From the NCBI GenBank assembly GCA_029168955.1, contig JAPDOI010001864.1, positions 1 through 64,000 of the forward strand: a stretch of DNA of 64,000 nucleotides. Reading direction: 5' to 3'. The translations under genes were made by a program, and so were the position numbers. Below are positions 21,601-31,100 of the stretch, piece after piece (positions within the stretch are counted from its first letter, which is position 1; every line of letters starts with the position of its first letter). Source of the DNA: Aplectana chamaeleonis. Taxonomy: Eukaryota > Nematoda > Chromadorea > Rhabditida > Cosmocercidae. A model generated the notes under the pieces. That model did not search any database. It was not told the origin of the DNA and worked only from the letters and a program-made list of their open reading frames with translations.

Positions 21601-21982
21601 AGCCATGTTTGAAGTGGACATCGGAGGCAAAACCGTTCGCAGGCATGCGAAACAAATGCGAAGAAGCATATTGAGCCATAAGTATGATAACGAATATTCA
21701 CAAGATCTACTTTTGGACTTGTTTGAAGCTGATCCTGTTAGCACTGAAGAAGTTCTAGAACAGGAATGCCATGATGGGCAGGATCAAGAGCTTGAGACTG
21801 TGATCATTCCCAGTAATGATACCTCCGCCGCACTTCATGAAGACTACGCGCAGCCCAGCACGAGTCGCGCCACACAGAGATTAGTTAAAAGCCGAGCTAG
21901 TAAACAAGTGGTTGGTTTCGCTCCGGCAACGTTACGAAGGTCAACTCGACAGCGCCGCAAGCCAAAGCGGTATGAGCTTTAG
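18629..21982 (+). CDS. pol: Ty3/gypsy Pol: protease, RT, RNase H, integrase
   Basis: 1117 codons from the first ATG after the gag stop, same frame as gag. Domains in order: aspartic protease with FQLDTGSDITLL (about 50-60); reverse transcriptase with ADFSTGLNN, FSQIDFSDAYLQVQL, LPFGIKTAPGIFQ and the YLDD catalytic box (about 334-337); RNase H with AADACDYGIGY (about 480) and LRTDHKPL (about 547); integrase with H-H-C-C (HCGHPGIVRM to CADC, about 708-742), VHVDFAGP and SDNGTQF (first two catalytic aspartates, the second at about 827). The third catalytic position of the DD35E triad, about residue 863, is glutamine (codon 21215-21217). A basic C-terminal tail with RHAKQMRRS follows. It would copy element RNA and integrate cDNA; the integrase change predicts loss of strand transfer. 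Confidence 0.92.
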   Translation: MSQYTSRSKSRKPQKKHCGRVVLAGSAEADVNAVRKYVRVEINGHKMEFQLDTGSDITLLNTDMWKKMGRPKLTDTSLVVRDASGNQMKVFGELKCQFKLKEAVGEGCCFVTPHKSLVGLDWIRQNAEMAYHMEQMVAHVSIADDANLVNDLKQRFGSVFQEGLGTCTKEKAVLKLLPSAKPVFRMKRPVAHASLETVEKELERLEEIGVIEPITHSDWAAPIVCVRKANGKLRVSADFSTGLNNALEEYEYPIPIPEDIFASLNGGTIFSQIDFSDAYLQVQLTDEAQKLVVINTYKGLYRYKRLPFGIKTAPGIFQSIMNKMIWGLEGVTAYLDDILVVGKTLEEHRNNIYALFERINEYGFRVRLEKCSFAKPEIRFLGFVVDRNGRRPNPEKVAAIAKMPAPQNVAQLRAFLGMVTYYSSFIPNMKEMRGPLDALLKKDVNWIWKHTHETVFEKLKKMLVSDLNLTHYDPKKKIIVAADACDYGIGYVISHRMPDGTEKPIAHGSRSLTVAEKNYAQIEKEALGLVEAIKKFHKYVYGRRFTLRTDHKPLLAIFGKKKGVPVHSANRLMRWATMLIGYDFEIEYIKTDSFGQADGSSRLIQRHPLVEEDCVVASVEKDVNLVLADAVRRLPVTANMIREHTEKDVLLRKLKGFIDTGKWPKVIKPDLKKFYSKRESLSIVQGCVMVSDRVVVPETLRKDVLEELHCGHPGIVRMKGLARSYVYWPNIDKDCEKVVRSCADCQLHSKSPTKVPLRTWNTPENVWERVHVDFAGPMDGVYYMVVVDALSKWPEMFELKNITAGTTVKLLKELFARYGNPKTLVSDNGTQFTSELFKQMCEERGVNNVRTPPYHPQSNGQAQRFVDILKRGIKKLKGEGSTSARSCNECLDTVLLAYRTTPNASLNGKCPAEVFLGRRLRTRLSMLRPSERKSEAESAADRRKKTEMQFDRKNGTKHRGFSAGDTVLVKEYNGALDFKWTEGIVVKSLGKAMFEVDIGGKTVRRHAKQMRRSILSHKYDNEYSQDLLLDLFEADPVSTEEVLEQECHDGQDQELETVIIPSNDTSAALHEDYAQPSTSRATQRLVKSRASKQVVGFAPATLRRSTRQRRKPKRYEL

Positions 21983-22028
21983 TCAGTTGATTTTGATATG
22001 TTTTCCCTGTGCCGTAGTCTACCTCTCG

Positions 22029-22038
22029 AAAGGGGAGG
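22029..22038 (+). other. Polypurine tract
   Basis: AAAGGGGAGG directly precedes the 3' LTR; the expected primer for plus-strand synthesis. Confidence 0.8.
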
Positions 22039-22367
22039 TGTTGTGATGTAGATCACTTATCGGTTTCTCACTGCAGACCGATCACCAAGTGGGCGGGTTT
22101 TGATCCGCCAATCACAGGCCGCGTAGATCCACATATAAACCCGGCCGCCGCGCTGTTGGGACATTCTCGACTCGCCGTCTACCTGCCTGCCTCGACTACC
22201 TGCCAGCCGTACCCGACGCCACCACCGCCTCCTGCAGTCTTGCCAGCCGTCGCCGTCAACGAGCAGCCACCACCACGACTACCATGACGACGCCTGCGCC
22301 ACACCTATCCTATTCGCTGTATTCTAATAAAGCCATTTGTTGATCTGTGTCCGTCACAGACGTAACA
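22039..22367 (+). repeat. Ty3/gypsy 3' LTR (329 bp)
   Basis: Same length, termini, TATAAA (22134-22139) and AATAAA (22326-22331) as the 5' LTR, with about 2% divergence. It is followed at once by the duplicated 24-bp flank. Confidence 0.95.
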
Positions 22368-23406
22368 GAATGAACCTTATCAAGTCCAAAAAATTCACTC
22401 CGCTCCAACTTAGTTTGTTTACATTAAATTTCTATAGTGGATACATTGAAAGTATCCTATTTCTGCCTTCTTCCATTTACTCTAGTTTCAATCACTTTCT
22501 CCTCCCCGCTCTGTGATAAAATACATTTTTAATTGATATTGTGCGCGCGTCCACTCCAGTGTGCGCTGTGTAGCTGCGGACAAACACCATATCGCACGGC
22601 AAGAGAGATTACGGCATTCAAGGTGGATAAAACTCTGGTTTTTATGTTTAGGGTACTTCTCAATGAGGACGACACGGTCATTCGCTTCTTTCATAGGAAC
22701 TTGCAGTCTTTACAGTTGGCTCTGTTCATAAGTCACATTCTCATGAATTAAAATCTATTGACTGGTTGTGATACTGACTGTGCTATGTGTACTTTTAAAC
22801 TGTCGAAATAAAGCCTAGCCTGCTCGGATGAGTCCGGGCGGAGTAAGCAGCGGAGCGGTTGGTCAGGGCAAAATGCATATAACAGTGATAAGGAGATTCT
22901 GACATGATAAGCCCGATAAGCCTTGCTTCGACCGTCTCAAAATGAGCGACATAGGCTGTACATCATTTAGCTAATTTTTTTTGAACTTGAACGATAGCTT
23001 TCCTGGGCGCTGTCTTTGTATCTTTGCCTCGAATCGCTAGCCACCCGCGTAATCAATGAACGTCGAACCAAAGCAACATGACGCTACATCAGTCCTTACT
23101 TGCTACAAGATAACAGAAGGGTGTTTATTCCTTCATCAAAACAAACTTCGACAGCAACTATGAAGTATTGCGAACACAACCTGCATCTCTATCTATAATT
23201 TGAATTCATAAAGTGTTCGCCTCAAAAAGCGGAGAAGTACATAGATATGGCAACTCAGAAGAATAGTGTGTATTTTTTTCCTGAAATTCGACAGAACGCA
23301 CTTCGTTCTTTTTTGGTGTTCGGTTTAGGCACCCCCCTTTGCCCTCTCTGCAACGTCCAATATGCACCCCCCCCCTAAGGTTAACCGGGACGCGGGCCCA
23401 GCCCTG

Positions 23407-24000
23407 CCTAGGAGTATGGTAAGCCGTATAGCCCGGGATGTTTGGATGTCTAGTGGTAGCAGAGGGAGAGAGTTTGGTTTCCTGAACCATGATAATATCC
23501 GGGTGATGAGTACGGGCAAAGAGAGATAATTCAGAAAGCTTGGTCCGAAGGCCGTTTAGATTGATGTGTACAATAGAGAGGGGGCGGTTGTTAGATGAGG
23601 AATTAGGGTTACTGGAGGCCGAGCACACAATACAACGAAAGGAAGAGTCATGGTGCTTCACAGAACTGAAACCCGAACAAGAGAAGTGAACCCACCTTTG
23701 GCATCCAAAACATTGGACCCTGGTTCCATTCCAAGTGACATCTCTGTCGAATGTGGCACATGGGTACTTCTTCTTCTGAGCGGGTCCTGGATTCCTCTCG
23801 ACGCTGGCTCTTTGTAATAGAATCCTCAGGAGAGCTGCGGCAAGCCAGCACCTCTCCCATGACAAAAACCCTCTCCGTGGAGGGCTTGACGTCGGTTTGC
23901 ACGGAGGTGGTGGTCTTCTTTCCTCCACACTGCCACGGCACGATCGTACGACATCTCGGTAGCGATCTTTTTTCGACCGGGTAGTGATCACAAAATTCAT
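23407..24000 (-). pseudogene. LINE A N-terminal part: 2A-like motif, PHD-like finger, start of APE
   Basis: Minus-strand frame from an ATG at 24000. Residues 54-73 form a hydrophobic run followed by SVERNPGP, which resembles the viral/retrotransposon 2A skipping motif (D-V-E-x-N-P-G-P) except for S in place of D. A Cys/His cluster follows (CATFDRD, CFGCQRWVHFSCSGF, CIVC; about 81-125), a PHD/zinc-finger-like module known in several LINE ORF2 N-termini. The APE endonuclease begins with IVHINLNGLRTKLSEL and IIMVQETKLSP (catalytic QE) and stops at HTPRQ, where the hAT element enters. The rest of the endonuclease is at 14988-15561. A separate ORF1 is not visible upstream. Confidence 0.85.
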
Positions 24001-25190
24001 TCTCCGAGCTATTTTAGGTCTTTGATAACGACGATACCGTCAAAACGTCAGACCAGTAAATAAAGCGTTCCACCATAACAACCTGTGAGGCACAGAAGCA
24101 TTAAACATAAGAACCAAGAAGATGCCCAGGTTACAAGATAGTCCAACATGGACGCTGTTGACTCATTTCCAAGGAGATTTCCAGCCTGCATTTGATTCGA
24201 AGGATGTAGTTCTGAACATCTGCGAATATCCCCAGTTACTATAGGTTTTGATGGAATCTCGAAGAGGGTGACTTATTCTGTTGAAATTAGCCATCAAATT
24301 GAAATGAAATCGATGAATGAGCACATTACACATGAATTCGCCTCCTTAATCGATCCTGGAGGCAGGCTCAGGCGTACGGTGTGACGATCACAGAGGTGGG
24401 CCGCAGCTTCAGGCGCCGAGTAGGGGGGGGGGGGGCGCCGTCTCTCAGTCCATCCGTCATAACGCCAAAATTTTCCCTCCTACCGTAACGAGCAGATTTT
24501 TTTATCAAAAAAAAAACGGCGATTTACGGCAATTTTGCGCGCACAAAGCGCCGCGTAGCCATAGCTTGTTTCAGAGTCCTTCGACTTCAATTTCGATCTC
24601 ATTTTTGAACAGCTTTCTACGAGTAGCATACAATAAAGATACGAAATAGCTGAGTCAATACCCGAAATCAATCAAAAATTTTATATTTCCACCTTAAAAT
24701 CCCTGATTATGAACTGATCAGACGGTCACCATAAGAGAACTCTGACAAGGTTCGACCTGTGGTCATTGGTAATCACAGAAAGAAATACAAGTGTTACGAA
24801 GAAAACCCGAGTCAGAAAGACCTTTCACATACCGTTGCATTCGCCTTACTAACAGGAACATGAAAATTCTAAAAGTTCATTCCGTCAATTTCGAAGTGAG
24901 TTGTGGCGATGAGGCGCTCTGCGCTAACAGAAAAATGCAACAAAACGTTTGCAGAAAACCTACTCGGTGCTTTACTTCTTTCTCAGACCTTGCTATTGAG
25001 TGTGAAATCTACTGAAAGGCTCTCTTCATTTGGAAGAGTTTCAAAAATCGTAGCAAAGTGGTGTAGGCTTGCGTTCACGTGTTTCACGATAATAAATGTA
25101 CTGGCGTCTATTATTACCCTTCATGTGACAGTTTCTTGCTTTCGCACCTGCGGTATGGCATCTAAATTCTGTTCCAGTCGTCTTTCAGAC
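24001..25190. other. Non-coding flank of the satellite, with inverted borders
   Basis: No gene is supported. CCTGGAGGCAGGCTCAGGCG (24355) and the G13 run near 24425 have an inverted counterpart right of the satellite (complement of 36960-37024, CCTCCAGGCAGGGTAAGGCG plus a G11 run), so the satellite may lie inside one element. AAAGCGCCGCGTAGCCATAGCTTG-type sequence at about 24545-24570 recurs at about 46520-46550. Confidence 0.45.
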
Positions 25191-28100
25191 TTAGAAGCAG
25201 CAGCCAATCGGAAAACCGCTGTCTGGACTTGGACGTCTGGAGAACTCGAAAAATATTTTTTTTCTGGTTTGGGCTGCTGTAGTGTTCGTTTAAAAGAGGA
25301 CCATTAAGAAAAGCTGTCGGCCGAGTCCCAGGTCGATCCGACCATTTTGAGCCGATTACGGCCGGTGTGACGGCTGCAAATGTGACGGTGTGATTTGGGA
25401 CTCAAGAATTGGGCCATATCACACCGTGTTATTTTTGCGATAAATGCCTCTGGGTCAGTTTTTCGAGCTTTACCTGGTTGGTAGGTGAGCGTACATACTA
25501 CTTGGTTAGTCGTTCCAGCAGCCAAGCAGTCGGCGATGAATCTGTAATTCGAGGCGCTGAAAAATCGGAAAACCGCTGTCTGGTCTTTGACGTCCGGAGA
25601 GGTCGAAAAAAAAAGAATTTTCTGGATCGGGCTGCTGTAGTGTTTATTTTGAAGCGGACCATTAAAAAAAGGGGTTCCAGGTCGATCCGACCATTTTGAG
25701 CCGATTACGGCCGGTGTGACGGCTGCAAATGTGACGGTGTGATTTGGGACTCAAGAATTGGGCCATATCACACCGTGTTATTTTTGCGATAAATGCCTCT
25801 GGGTCAGTTTTTCGAGCTTTACCTGGTTGGTAGGTGAGCGTACATACTACTTGGTTAGTCGTTCCAGCAGCCAAGCAGTCGGCGATGAATCTGTAATTCG
25901 AGGCGCTGAAAAATCGGAAAACCGCTGTCTGGTCTTTGACGTCATGAGAGGTCGAAAAAAAAGAATTTTCTGGATCGGGCTGCTGTAGTGTTTATTTTGA
26001 AGCGGACCATTAAAAAAGGGGTTCCAGGTCGATCCGACCATTTTGAGCCGATTACGGCCGGTGTGACGGCTGCAAATGTGACGGTGTGATTTGGGACTCA
26101 AGAATTGGGCCATATCACACCGTGTTATTTTTGCGATAAATGCCTCTGGGTCAGTTTTCGAGCTTTACCTGGTTGGTAGGTGAGCATACATACTACTTGG
26201 TTAGTCGTTCCAGCAGCCAAGCAGTCGGCGATGAATCTGTAATTCGAGGCGCTGAAAAATCGGAAAACCGCTGTCTGGACTTTGACGTCTGGAGAGCTCA
26301 AAAAATAATTGTTCTGGATCGGGCTGTTGTAGTGTTTATTTTGAAGCGGACCATTAAAAAAAAGGGTTCCAGGTCGATCCGACCATTTTGAGCCGATTAC
26401 GGCCGGTGTGACGGCTGCAAATGTGACGGTGTGATTTGGGACTCAAGAATTGGGCCATATCACACCGTGTTATTTTTGCGATAAATGCCTCTGGGTCAGT
26501 TTTTCGAGCTTTACCTGGTTGGTAGGTGAGCATACATACTACTTGGTTAGTCGTTCCAGCAGCCAAGCAGTCGGCGATGAATTTGTAATTCGAGGCGCTG
26601 AACAATCGGAAAACCGCTGTCTGGTCTTCGACGTCTGGAGAGGTCGAAAAAAAAAGAATTTTCTGGATCGGGCTGCTGTAGTGTTTATTTTGAAGCGGAC
26701 CATTTAAAAAAAGGGTTCCAGGTCGATCCGACCATTTTGAGCCGATTACGGCCGGTGTGACGGCTGCAAATGTGACGGTGTGATTTGGGACTCAAGAATT
26801 GGGCCATATCACACCGTGTTATTTTTGCGATAAATGCCTCTGGGTCAGTTTTTCGAGCTTTACCTGGTTGGTAGGTGAGCATACATACTACTTGGTTAGT
26901 CGTTCCAGCAGCCAAGCAGTCGGCGATGAATCTGTAATTCGAGGCGCTGAAAAATCGGAAAACCGCTGTCTGGTCTTCGACGTCTGGAGAGGTCGAAAAA
27001 GAATTTTCTGGATCGGGCTGCTGTAGTGTTTATTTTGAAGCGGACCATTAAAAAAAGGGTTCCAGGTCGATCCGACCATTTTGAGCCGATTACGGCCGGT
27101 GTGACGGCTGCAAATGTGACGGTGTGATTTGGGACTCAAGAATTGGGCCATATCACACCGTGTTATTTTTGCGATAAATGCCTCTGGGTCAGTTTTTCGA
27201 GCTTTACCTGGTTGGTAGGTGAGCATACATACTACTTGGTTAGTCGTTCCAGCAGCCAAGCAGTCGGCGATGAATCTGTAATTCGAGGCGCTGAAAAATC
27301 GGAAAACCGCTGTCTGGTCTTCGACGTCTGGAGAGGTCGAAAAATAAAAGAATTTTCTGGATCGGGCTGCTGTAGTGTTTATTTTGAAGCGGACCATTAA
27401 AAAAAGGGTTCCAGGTCGATCCGACCATTTTGAGCCGATTACGGCCGGTGTGACGGCTGCAAATGTGACGGTGTGATTTGGGACTCAAGAATTGGGCCAT
27501 ATCACACCGTGTTATTTTTGCGATAAATGCCTCTGGGTCAGTTTTTCGAGCTTTACCTGGTTGGTAGGTGAGCGTACATACTACTTGGTTAGTCGTTCCA
27601 GCAGCCAAGCAGTCGGCGATGAATTTGTAATTCGAGGCGCTGAAACAATCGGAAAACCACTGTCTGGTCTTCGACGTCTGGAGAGGTCGAAAAAAGAATT
27701 TTCTGGATCGGGCTGCTGTAGTGTTTATTTTGAAGCGGACCATTAAAAGGGTTCCAGGTCGATCCGACCATTTTGAGCCGATTACGGCCGGTGTGACGGC
27801 TGCAAATGTGACGGTGTGATTTGGGACTCAAGAATTGGGCCATATCACACCGTGTTATTTTTGCGATAAATGCCTCTGGGTCAGTTTTTCGAGCTTTACC
27901 TGGTTGGTAGGTGAGCATACATACTACTTGGTTAGTCGTTCCAGCAGCCAAGCAGTCGGCGATGGATCTGTAATTCGAGGCGCTGAAAAATCGGAAAACC
28001 ACTGTCTGGTCTTCGACGTCTGAAGAGGTCGAAAAAAAGAATTTTCTGGATCGGGCTGCTGTAGTGTTTATTTTGAAGCGGACCATTAAAAAAGGGTTCC

Positions 28101-31100
28101 AGGTCGATCCGACCATTTTGAGCCGATTACGGCCGGTGTGACGGCTGCAAATGTGACGGTGTGATTTGGGACTCAAGAATTGGGCCATATCACACCGTGT
28201 TATTTTTGCGATAAATGCCTCTGGGTCAGTTTTTCGAGCTTTACCTGGTTGGTAGGTGAGCATACATACTACTTGGTTAGTCGTTCCAGCAGCCAAGCAG
28301 TCGGCGATGAATCTGTAATTCGAGGCGCTGAAAAATCGGAAAACCACTGTCTGGTCTTCGACGTCTGAAGAGGTCGAAAAAAAAAGAATTTTCTGGATCG
28401 GGCTGCTGTAGTGTTTATTTTGAAGCGGACCATTAAAAAAGGGTTCCAGGTCGATCCGACCATTTTGAGCCGATTACGGCCGGTGTGACGGCTGCAAATG
28501 TGACGGTGTGATTTGGGACTCAAGAATTGGGCCATATCACACCGTGTTATTTTTGCGATAAATGCCTCTGGGTCAGTTTTTCGAGCTTTACCTGGTTGGT
28601 AGGTGAGCATACATACTACTTGGTTAGTCGTTCCAGCAGCCAAGCAGTCGGCGATGAATCTGTAATTCGAGGCGCTGAAAAATCGGAAAACCACTGTCTG
28701 GTCTTCGACGTCTGAAGAGGTCGAAAAAAAAAGAATTTTCTGGATCGGGCTGCTGTAGTGTTTATTTTGAAGCGGACCATTAAAAAAGGGTTCCAGGTCG
28801 ATCCGACCATTTTGAGCCGATTACGGCCGGTGTGACGGCTGCAAATGTGACGGTGTGATTTGGGACTCAAGAATTGGGCCATATCACACCGTGTTATTTT
28901 TGCGATAAATGCCTCTGGGTCAGTTTTTCGAGCTTTACCTGGTTGGTAGGTGAGCATACATACTACTTGGTTAGTCGTTCCAGCAGCCAAGCAGTCGGCG
29001 ATGAATCTGTAATTCGAGGCGCTGAAAAATCGGAAAACCACTGTCTGGTCTTCGACGTCTGAAGAGGTCGAAAAAAAAAAGAATTTTCTGGATCGGGCTG
29101 CTGTAGTGTTTATTTTGAAGCGGACCATTAAAAAAAGGGTTCCAGGTCGATCCGACCATTTTGAGCCGATTACGGCCGGTGTGACGGCTGCAAATGTGAC
29201 GGTGTGATTTGGGACTCAAGAATTGGGCCATATCACACCGTGTTATTTTTGCGATAAATGCCTCTGGGTCAGTTTTTCGAGCTTTACCTGGTTGGTAGGT
29301 GAGCATACATACTACTTGGTTAGTCGTTCCAGCAGCCAAGCAGTCGGCGATGAATCTGTAATTCGAGGCGCTGAAAAATCGGAAAACCACTGTCTGGTCT
29401 TCGACGTCTGAAGAGGTCGAAAAAAAGAATTTTCTGGATCGGGCTGCTGTAGTGTTTATTTTGAAGCGGACCATTAAAAAAAGGGTTCCAGGTCGATCCG
29501 ACCATTTTGAGCCGATTACGGCCGGTGTGACGGCTGCAAATGTGACGGTGTGATTTGGGACTCAAGAATTGGGCCATATCACACCGTGTTATTTTGCGAT
29601 AAATGCCTCTGGGTCAGTTTTTCGAGCTTTACCTGGTTGGTAGGTGAGCATACATACTACTTGGTTAGTCGTTCCAGCAGCCAAGCAGTCGGCGATGAAT
29701 CTGTAATTCGAGGCGCTGAAAAATCGGAAAACCACTGTCTGGTCTTCGACGTCTGAAGAGGTCGAAAAAAAGAATTTTCTGGATCGGGCTGCTGTAGTGT
29801 TTATTTTGAAGCGGACCATTAAAAGGGTTCCAGGTCGATCCGACCATTTTGAGCCGATTACGGCCGGTGTGACGGCTGCAAATGTGACGGTGTGATTTGG
29901 GACTCAAGAATTGGGCCATATCACACCGTGTTATTTTTGCGATAAATGCCTCTGGGTCAGTTTTTCGAGCTTTACCTGGTTGGTAGGTGAGCATACATAC
30001 TACTTGGTTAGTCGTTCCAGCAGCCAAGCAGTCGGCGATGAATCTGTAATTCGAGGCGCTGAAAAATCGGAAAACCACTGTCTGGTCTTCGACGTCTGAA
30101 GAGGTCGAAAAAAAAAGAATTTTCTGGATCGGGCTGCTGTAGTGTTTATTTTGAAGCGGACCATTAAAAAAAGGGTTCCAGGTCGATCCGACCATTTTGA
30201 GCCGATTACGGCCGGTGTGACGGCTGCAAATGTGACGGTGTGATTTGGGACTCAAGAATTGGGCCATATCACACCGTGTTATTTTTGCGATAAATGCCTC
30301 TGGGTCAGTTTTTCGAGCTTTACCTGGTTGGTAGGTGAGCATACATACTACTTGGTTAGTCGTTCCAGCAGCCAAGCAGTCGGCGATGAATCTGTAATTC
30401 GAGGCGCTGAAAAATCGGAAAACCACTGTCTGGTCTTCGACGTCTGAAGAGGTCGAAAAAAAAAGAATTTTCTGGATCGGGCTGCTGTAGTGTTTATTTT
30501 GAAGCGGACCATTAAAAGGGTTCCAGGTCGATCCGACCATTTTGAGCCGATTACGGCCGGTGTGACGGCTGCAAATGTGACGGTGTGATTTGGGACTCAA
30601 GAATTGGGCCATATCACACCGTGTTATTTTTGCGATAAATGCCTCTGGGTCAGTTTTTCGAGCTTTACCTGGTTTTCAGGTGAGCATACATTCTACTTGG
30701 TTAGTCGTTCCAGCAGCCAAGCAGTCGGCGATGAATCTGTAATTCGAGGCGCTGAAAAATCGGAAAACCACTGTCTGGTCTTCGACGTCTGAAGAGGTCG
30801 AAAAAAAAAAGAATTTTCTGGATCGGGCTGCTGTAGTGTTTATTTTGAAGCGGACCATTAAAAAAAGGGTTCCAGGTCGATCCGACCATTTTGAGCCGAT
30901 TACGGCCGGTGTGACGGCTGCAAATGTGACGGTGTGATTTGGGACTCAAGAATTGGGCCATATCACACCGTGTTATTTTTGCGATAAATGCCTCTGGGTC
31001 AGTTTTTCGAGCTTTACCTGGTTGGTAGGTGAGCATACATACTACTTGGTTAGTCGTTCCAGCAGCCAAGCAGTCGGCGATGAATCTGTAATTCGAGGCG

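Larger units (their letters stand above)
15562..23406. mobile_element. hAT-type element with long inverted arms, carrying a nested gypsy
   Basis: The termini are CAGGGCTGGGCACACGTCCC and the complement of CAGGGCTGGGCCCGCGTCCC. They are flanked by CGTAGGAG (15554-15561) and CCTAGGAG (23407-23414), an 8-bp duplication with one mismatch. CAGGG ends and 8-bp duplications fit hAT. Removing it rejoins the LINE A endonuclease (HTPRQ to APTSSQGGG). The interior arms are inverted copies: 16055-16330 matches the complement of 22380-22650 (for example CGCTGTGTAGCTGCGGACAA), and 16330-16490 matches the complement of 16490-16650. No hAT transposase is seen, so it is a fold-back, non-autonomous form. Confidence 0.8.

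Noticed and set aside
23206..23406. Last third of the LINE A N-terminal frame as endonuclease
   Set aside because: This part lies inside the hAT terminal region; LINE sequence ends at 23407.
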